A stretch of DNA of 64,000 nt from Pseudomonas moorei (GTDB taxonomy: Bacteria > Pseudomonadota > Gammaproteobacteria > Pseudomonadales > Pseudomonadaceae). Under the pieces are notes generated by a model. It was not told the DNA's origin. It worked only from the letters and a program-made list of their open reading frames with translations, and searched no databases. This document shows positions 60,183 through 64,000 of the stretch, piece after piece. Within the stretch, counting starts at the first letter, position 1, and every line of letters starts with the position of its first letter. The translations under genes and the position numbers were made by a program. Location of the stretch: NCBI RefSeq assembly GCF_008801475.1, contig NZ_VZPP01000009.1, positions 62,001 through 126,000 of the forward strand, written 5' to 3'.

Positions 60183-61493
60183 ATGCAGACTTCGAGCGCA
60201 GGTGTTTCGCGGACCCGGCAGGTGATCGCCGCCGTGATCGGCAATGCCCTGGAATGGTATGACTTCATCGTTTACGGCTTTCTGGCGAGCATCATCGCCC
60301 GGCAGTTTTTCCCGTCCGAGGACGAGTACGCGTCGTTGCTGATGGCCCTGGCGACCTTTGGCGTCGGCTTTTTCATGCGCCCGGTGGGCGGCATTTTGTT
60401 GGGCATGTATTCGGATCGCAAAGGGCGAAAAGCAGCGATGCAGATGATCATCCGCCTGATGACGGTCTCCATCGCGCTGATCGCTTTCGCGCCCGATTAC
60501 GCCGCCATCGGCATGGGCGCACCGTTGTTGATCGTGATCGCGCGGATGCTCCAGGGCTTCGCCACCGGCGGTGAATATGCCAGCGCCACCGCGTTCCTGG
60601 TGGAAAGCGCACCGGCACATCGCAAGGGCTTGTATGGCTCGTGGCAGTTGGTCGGGCAATGCCTGGCGGTGTTTGCTGGCGCGGGCATGGTGGCCTTGTT
60701 CACCCATCTGTTGAGCCCTGAAGCACTGGACAGCTGGGGCTGGCGGATTCCGTTCATGATCGGCCTGTTGATCGGCCCGGTGGGCCTGTGGATTCGCAAG
60801 CACATGGAGGAGCCAGAAGAATTTCTCCAGGCGCGCAAGCAGGCCAAAGGCGAGAGCCCGGGGCTGCTGCACGTGATCCGCGAACACCGTCGCGCCATTC
60901 TGGTGTCCATGGGCCTGGCGTGCGGCGCAACGGTGTCGTTCTACGTGGTGCTGGTGAACATGCCGACCTTTGCCCACAAAAACCTCGGTCTGCCGCTGGA
61001 TCAGGTGTTGCTGGTGCAGATGATTGCAGTCGCCGTGATGACCGTGGTGATTCCGCTGTCCGGCGCATTGTCGGATCGACTTGGCCGCCGCCCGGTGCTG
61101 ATGGCCTTCACCCTAGCGTTTTTTCTGATGGTGTATCCGCTGTATGTATGGGTGGCGGCGGCGCCGTCGGTGGAGCGGCTGCTGGTGATGCAGCTGTTGC
61201 TGTGCAGCGCGATCGGCGGATTTTTCGGCCCGGCACCGACGGCACTGGCCGAGCAGTTTCCAATCGAAGTGCGTTCCACCGGCGTGTCGGTGGCGTACAA
61301 CGTCGCGGTCATGGTCTTCGGTGGTTTCGCGCCACTGATCGTCACCTGGCTGAGCAAGGTTCTGGCCACGCCGGTGGCGCCGTCCTTCTACGTATTGTTC
61401 GCTTGCCTGCTGACGCTGCTGGGTACTTACTGCATGCAGGAGGCGTCGCGTGCAAAGCGATCCGTCGCACTTAACCTTGAGGTGAAATCTTGA
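60183..61493 (+). CDS. MHS-family MFS transporter (ProP/KgtP-like)
   Basis: 436 residues with 12 predicted helices. GNALEWYDFIVYGFLASIIARQFFP is the MHS helix 1, GGILLGMYSDRKGRKAAMQM the loop 2-3 motif, and ARMLQGFATGGEYASATAFLVESAP the helix 4-5 motif. It lies 80 bp after the amidohydrolase and overlaps the amidase gene by 4 bases, so it probably brings in the substrate handled by these enzymes, likely an organic acid or acylated amino acid. Confidence 0.92.
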   Translation: MQTSSAGVSRTRQVIAAVIGNALEWYDFIVYGFLASIIARQFFPSEDEYASLLMALATFGVGFFMRPVGGILLGMYSDRKGRKAAMQMIIRLMTVSIALIAFAPDYAAIGMGAPLLIVIARMLQGFATGGEYASATAFLVESAPAHRKGLYGSWQLVGQCLAVFAGAGMVALFTHLLSPEALDSWGWRIPFMIGLLIGPVGLWIRKHMEEPEEFLQARKQAKGESPGLLHVIREHRRAILVSMGLACGATVSFYVVLVNMPTFAHKNLGLPLDQVLLVQMIAVAVMTVVIPLSGALSDRLGRRPVLMAFTLAFFLMVYPLYVWVAAAPSVERLLVMQLLLCSAIGGFFGPAPTALAEQFPIEVRSTGVSVAYNVAVMVFGGFAPLIVTWLSKVLATPVAPSFYVLFACLLTLLGTYCMQEASRAKRSVALNLEVKS

Positions 61494-62938
61494 GCATCCA
61501 TCCGATTGTTGAAATGGACGCCGATTTGTTGTCCCGCGCCATTCACGGGCGACAGGTGTCCTGCCGTGAAGTGATGCAGGCGTATCTGGCGCAGATCGAG
61601 CGCTTCAATCCGCAGGTCAATGCGCTGGTGTCGCTGCGCCCGGCCGAAGAGTTGCTGGCCGAGGCCGACACCTGCGATCGGCAACTGGAGCAGGGGCAAT
61701 CCCGCGGCTGGATGCACGGCATGCCGCAAGCGATCAAGGACCTGGCGGCCACCGCCGGGTTACGCACCACCATGGGCTCGCCGCTGTTCGCCGAGCAAAT
61801 CCCGCATCACGACGCCATCAGCGTGGCGCGGGTTCGCGACAGTGGCGCCATCATTATCGGCAAGACCAACGTGCCGGAGTTCGGCCTTGGTTCGCAGACA
61901 TACAACACGGTGTTCGGCACCACCACCAACGCTTACGACCCGAGCCGGGTGGCCGGTGGCAGCAGCGGCGGGGCGGCGGTGGCACTGGCGTTGCGCATGC
62001 TGCCGGTGGCCGATGGCAGCGACATGATGGGCTCGCTGCGCAACCCGGCGGCGTTCAACAACGTATTCGGTTTTCGCCCGTCCCAGGGGCGCGTGCCCCA
62101 CGGTCCGCAGCCGGAGGTGTTTGTCCAGCAACTGGCCACCGAAGGGCCGATGGGCCGTACCGTCACCGATGTCGCCCGATTGCTCGGCACCCAGGCCGGG
62201 TACGACCCGCGCGTGCCGTTGTCGCTGACGCAGGACCCGGAGATTTTCCATCAGTCCCTGGCGCAGGATTTCAGCGAGGTTCGTGTGGGATGGCTGGGTG
62301 ACTACAACGGCTACTTGCCGATGGACCCCGGCGTGATGAGCCTGTGCGAATCGGCGCTGCAGGATTTCGCGGCGCTGGGTTGCAAGGTCGAAGCCTGCCA
62401 GCCGGATTTTTCCATGGAGCGCCTGTGGCAGACCTGGCTGGTACATCGGCACTGGCTGGTGCAGGGCAGTCTCGGCGCGCTGTATGCCGACCCGAAGAAA
62501 CGCGAGCAACTCAAGCCTGAAGCGCAATGGGAAATCGAGGGTGGGCTGCGTTTGACGGCGGCGGATGTGTATCAGGCATCGGTCGGCCGCAGTGACTGGT
62601 ACCGCGCCTTGAACGAATTGTTCGAGCGTTACGATTTTCTGTTGCTGCCCACCGCCCAAGTGTTCCCTTTTGATGCACACACCCACTGGCCCCGGGTCGT
62701 TGGCGGGCAGAGCATGGACACCTATCACCGCTGGATGGAAGTGGTCATCGGCCCGACCCTAGCCGGCTTGCCGAGCATGAACGTACCGGTGGGCTTCAAC
62801 CCGGCAGGCTTGCCCATGGGCCTGCAAATCATTGGCCCGGCCCAGGCCGACCGCGCGGTGCTGCAACTGGCTTATGCCCATGAGCAGTTGACCCAGTGGG
62901 TCAAGCGACGCCCGCCCGGTTGTCTGTCAAACGCCTGA
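61490..62938 (+). CDS. Amidase (amidase-signature family)
   Basis: 482 residues. The best start is TTG 61490, which overlaps the transporter stop (TTGA) and has GAGGTG 6 bases upstream; ATG 61514 is the fallback. The Ser-cisSer-Lys triad is present: Lys in GMPQAIKDLAAT near 79, and the two serines in AGGSSGGAAVALALRMLPVADGSDMMGSLRNPAAFNNVFGFRPS near 160-185. It hydrolyses a carboxamide to acid and ammonia. The gene context suggests joint work with the M20 amidohydrolase. Confidence 0.93.
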   Translation: MSIHPIVEMDADLLSRAIHGRQVSCREVMQAYLAQIERFNPQVNALVSLRPAEELLAEADTCDRQLEQGQSRGWMHGMPQAIKDLAATAGLRTTMGSPLFAEQIPHHDAISVARVRDSGAIIIGKTNVPEFGLGSQTYNTVFGTTTNAYDPSRVAGGSSGGAAVALALRMLPVADGSDMMGSLRNPAAFNNVFGFRPSQGRVPHGPQPEVFVQQLATEGPMGRTVTDVARLLGTQAGYDPRVPLSLTQDPEIFHQSLAQDFSEVRVGWLGDYNGYLPMDPGVMSLCESALQDFAALGCKVEACQPDFSMERLWQTWLVHRHWLVQGSLGALYADPKKREQLKPEAQWEIEGGLRLTAADVYQASVGRSDWYRALNELFERYDFLLLPTAQVFPFDAHTHWPRVVGGQSMDTYHRWMEVVIGPTLAGLPSMNVPVGFNPAGLPMGLQIIGPAQADRAVLQLAYAHEQLTQWVKRRPPGCLSNA

Positions 62939-63021
62939 GCGCGCCGGACGGGCGCGCATCTTGCTGTACTTTGTAACAAGAGCACACGATCATCCATTCC
63001 GGGCAAAGGGAGGTCGAACAC

Positions 63022-63792
63022 ATGGACAGCAAGACAGAAACCGGCAGCGTGCGTTCCGTCGAGCGCGCCCTGGCCATCGTCGAGTTGCTGGGCGAGCATC
63101 AGGCGCTGGGTCTGGAGGAGTTGCACTACCTTACCCGCCTGCCCAAGGCCACGGTCTCGCGCATGTTGCTGACGCTGCAGGAGCAAGGCTGGGTCTATCG
63201 CGGGCTGAGCGACCGGCGTTATCGCCTGTGCGCCAAGCGCCTGTTTGGCGACAGTCAGCAGCGCTTCAAGCGGCGCCTGGTGGAAAACGCCGCGCCACTG
63301 TTGCTGGAGTTGAGTGAACGTACCGGGCTGGTGGCGGACCTGTCGTGTTTCGACGGCGAACGTGTGGAAGTCATGGAAAGTGCGGTTCCCACGGTGCTGC
63401 GCAAGCGCTATCCGAACAACTGCCAGATCGTCGGCCAGCATGCCAGCCTGTTTCATTCGGCCATGGGCCGGGCTTGCCTCGCCGAGTTGCACAGCGCTGA
63501 AGTGGAGCGTCTGGCCGATCGTGAGCGGCTGACCGATGAAAACCTGTTCAGCGCCACGCAGCAGGCCTTGCATCAAGGCTTCGGCCAGCGCACCGAAGGT
63601 TATTGGGAATACCCGGTACGCCTGCCGTTCCTGATTCGCGCGGTGGCCTTGCCGATCCATAGCGACGGCCGCTTGGTCGGCAGCATGGCGTTGCACTGGC
63701 CGATGGATCAGGCGCCGGTGGAGCGGGTGCTGAGCCTGCACCTCAACAGCCTGGCGGCGACCATCGGCGATGTGCAGCAGGCGATGGCCTGA
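63022..63792 (+). CDS. IclR-family transcriptional regulator
   Basis: 256 residues. The N-terminal helix-turn-helix reads VRSVERALAIVELLGEHQALGLEELHYLTRLPKATVSRMLLTLQEQGWV. The C-terminal IclR effector domain includes RTGLVADLSCFDGERVEVMES and GQHASLFHSAMGRACLAEL. It lies 83 bp after the amidase on the same strand with AGGGAGG upstream, and it is the likely local regulator of the amidohydrolase-transporter-amidase group. Confidence 0.92.
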   Translation: MDSKTETGSVRSVERALAIVELLGEHQALGLEELHYLTRLPKATVSRMLLTLQEQGWVYRGLSDRRYRLCAKRLFGDSQQRFKRRLVENAAPLLLELSERTGLVADLSCFDGERVEVMESAVPTVLRKRYPNNCQIVGQHASLFHSAMGRACLAELHSAEVERLADRERLTDENLFSATQQALHQGFGQRTEGYWEYPVRLPFLIRAVALPIHSDGRLVGSMALHWPMDQAPVERVLSLHLNSLAATIGDVQQAMA

Positions 63793-63894
63793 GTGGAACC
63801 TTTGGCGGTTTAACGACTCAAGGCAACACAAAGTTTGCAACCTGTGTCAGGCCGGTTAAGGTTCAGCACAGGTTTATTTGCCTCACGAGTCACT

Positions 63895-64000
63895 ATGTTC
63901 AAGCGCTCCATCATCAAAACGCTCACCGTCCTGCTATTGGCCGGCGCTTCGCTGTCGGCCCGGGCCAATTGGTACCTGGACGGCGAATCGTCGCGACTGT
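63895..64000 (+). CDS. YceI-family protein, N-terminal part only
   Basis: The first 35 codons are visible before the window ends: signal peptide MFKRSIIKTLTVLLLAGASLSARA followed by NWYLDGESSRL. WYLD-x-ESS is the usual opening of periplasmic YceI lipocalin-like isoprenoid-binding proteins. The gene continues past the edge, so the assignment rests on this short stretch. Confidence 0.6.
   Translation, partial: MFKRSIIKTLTVLLLAGASLSARANWYLDGESSRL

Overview
The window reads as chromosomal DNA of a fluorescent-type Pseudomonas (P. fluorescens group). The evidence is GC-rich coding with heavy GC3 bias, many REP/REPIN palindromes of the gggagc-gag...ctc-gctccc type, a P. putida-like pca cluster, a Ttg/Emh-type RND pump with its repressor, rapA/nbdA synteny as in P. 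aeruginosa, and an Anr box in front of a tiny cbb3-oxidase-like subunit. No rRNA, tRNA or CRISPR array was seen. Layout, 1-24 kb (core): a partial FAD dehydrogenase, a lipoprotein, a divergent SDR/LysR pair, the branched-chain amino acid ABC importer (braC with an attenuator-like terminator, then livHMGF), a DUF2288 protein, a 734-aa tubulin/FtsZ-superfamily protein standing alone, a beta-hydroxyacid dehydrogenase, an MHYT-GGDEF-EAL protein (NbdA-like), a spinster-type MFS carrier, rapA, small genes including an Anr-controlled ccoM-like gene, and a Pit phosphate transporter. 23.6-34.5 kb: a complete protocatechuate branch of the beta-ketoadipate pathway (pcaR, pcaK, pcaIJF, pcaHG, pcaT, pcaB, pcaD, pcaC), with three PcaR-box sequences, in front of pcaR, pcaK and pcaI. 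34.5-37.9 kb (accessory insert): two AT-rich, distantly paralogous genes of unknown function flank an OprD-type porin. The first is bracketed by a duplicated pcaC-tail/oprD-tail junction, as expected from a single-crossover integration. 37.9-44.6 kb: the ttgABC/emhABC efflux operon, its divergent TetR repressor and the conserved operator. 44.9-50.3 kb (accessory): a segment bounded by inverted multi-copy terminal repeats resembling IS21-family ends but with no transposase gene. It carries an orphan glutamate/aspartate-type binding protein, a DHA2-type MFS exporter, a frameshifted signal-peptide gene relic, and a divergent SDR/LysR pair. 50.3-57.2 kb: a DUF3077-like gene behind a strongly structured leader RNA, an arsR-MFS-xenB operon with repeated ATATCG operators, an ACP phosphodiesterase, and olsBA for ornithine lipid synthesis. 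57.3-64 kb: a secreted serine hydrolase, then an apparent catabolic cluster for amide or N-acyl substrates (M20 amidohydrolase, MHS transporter, amidase, IclR regulator), and the start of a YceI-like gene at the edge.
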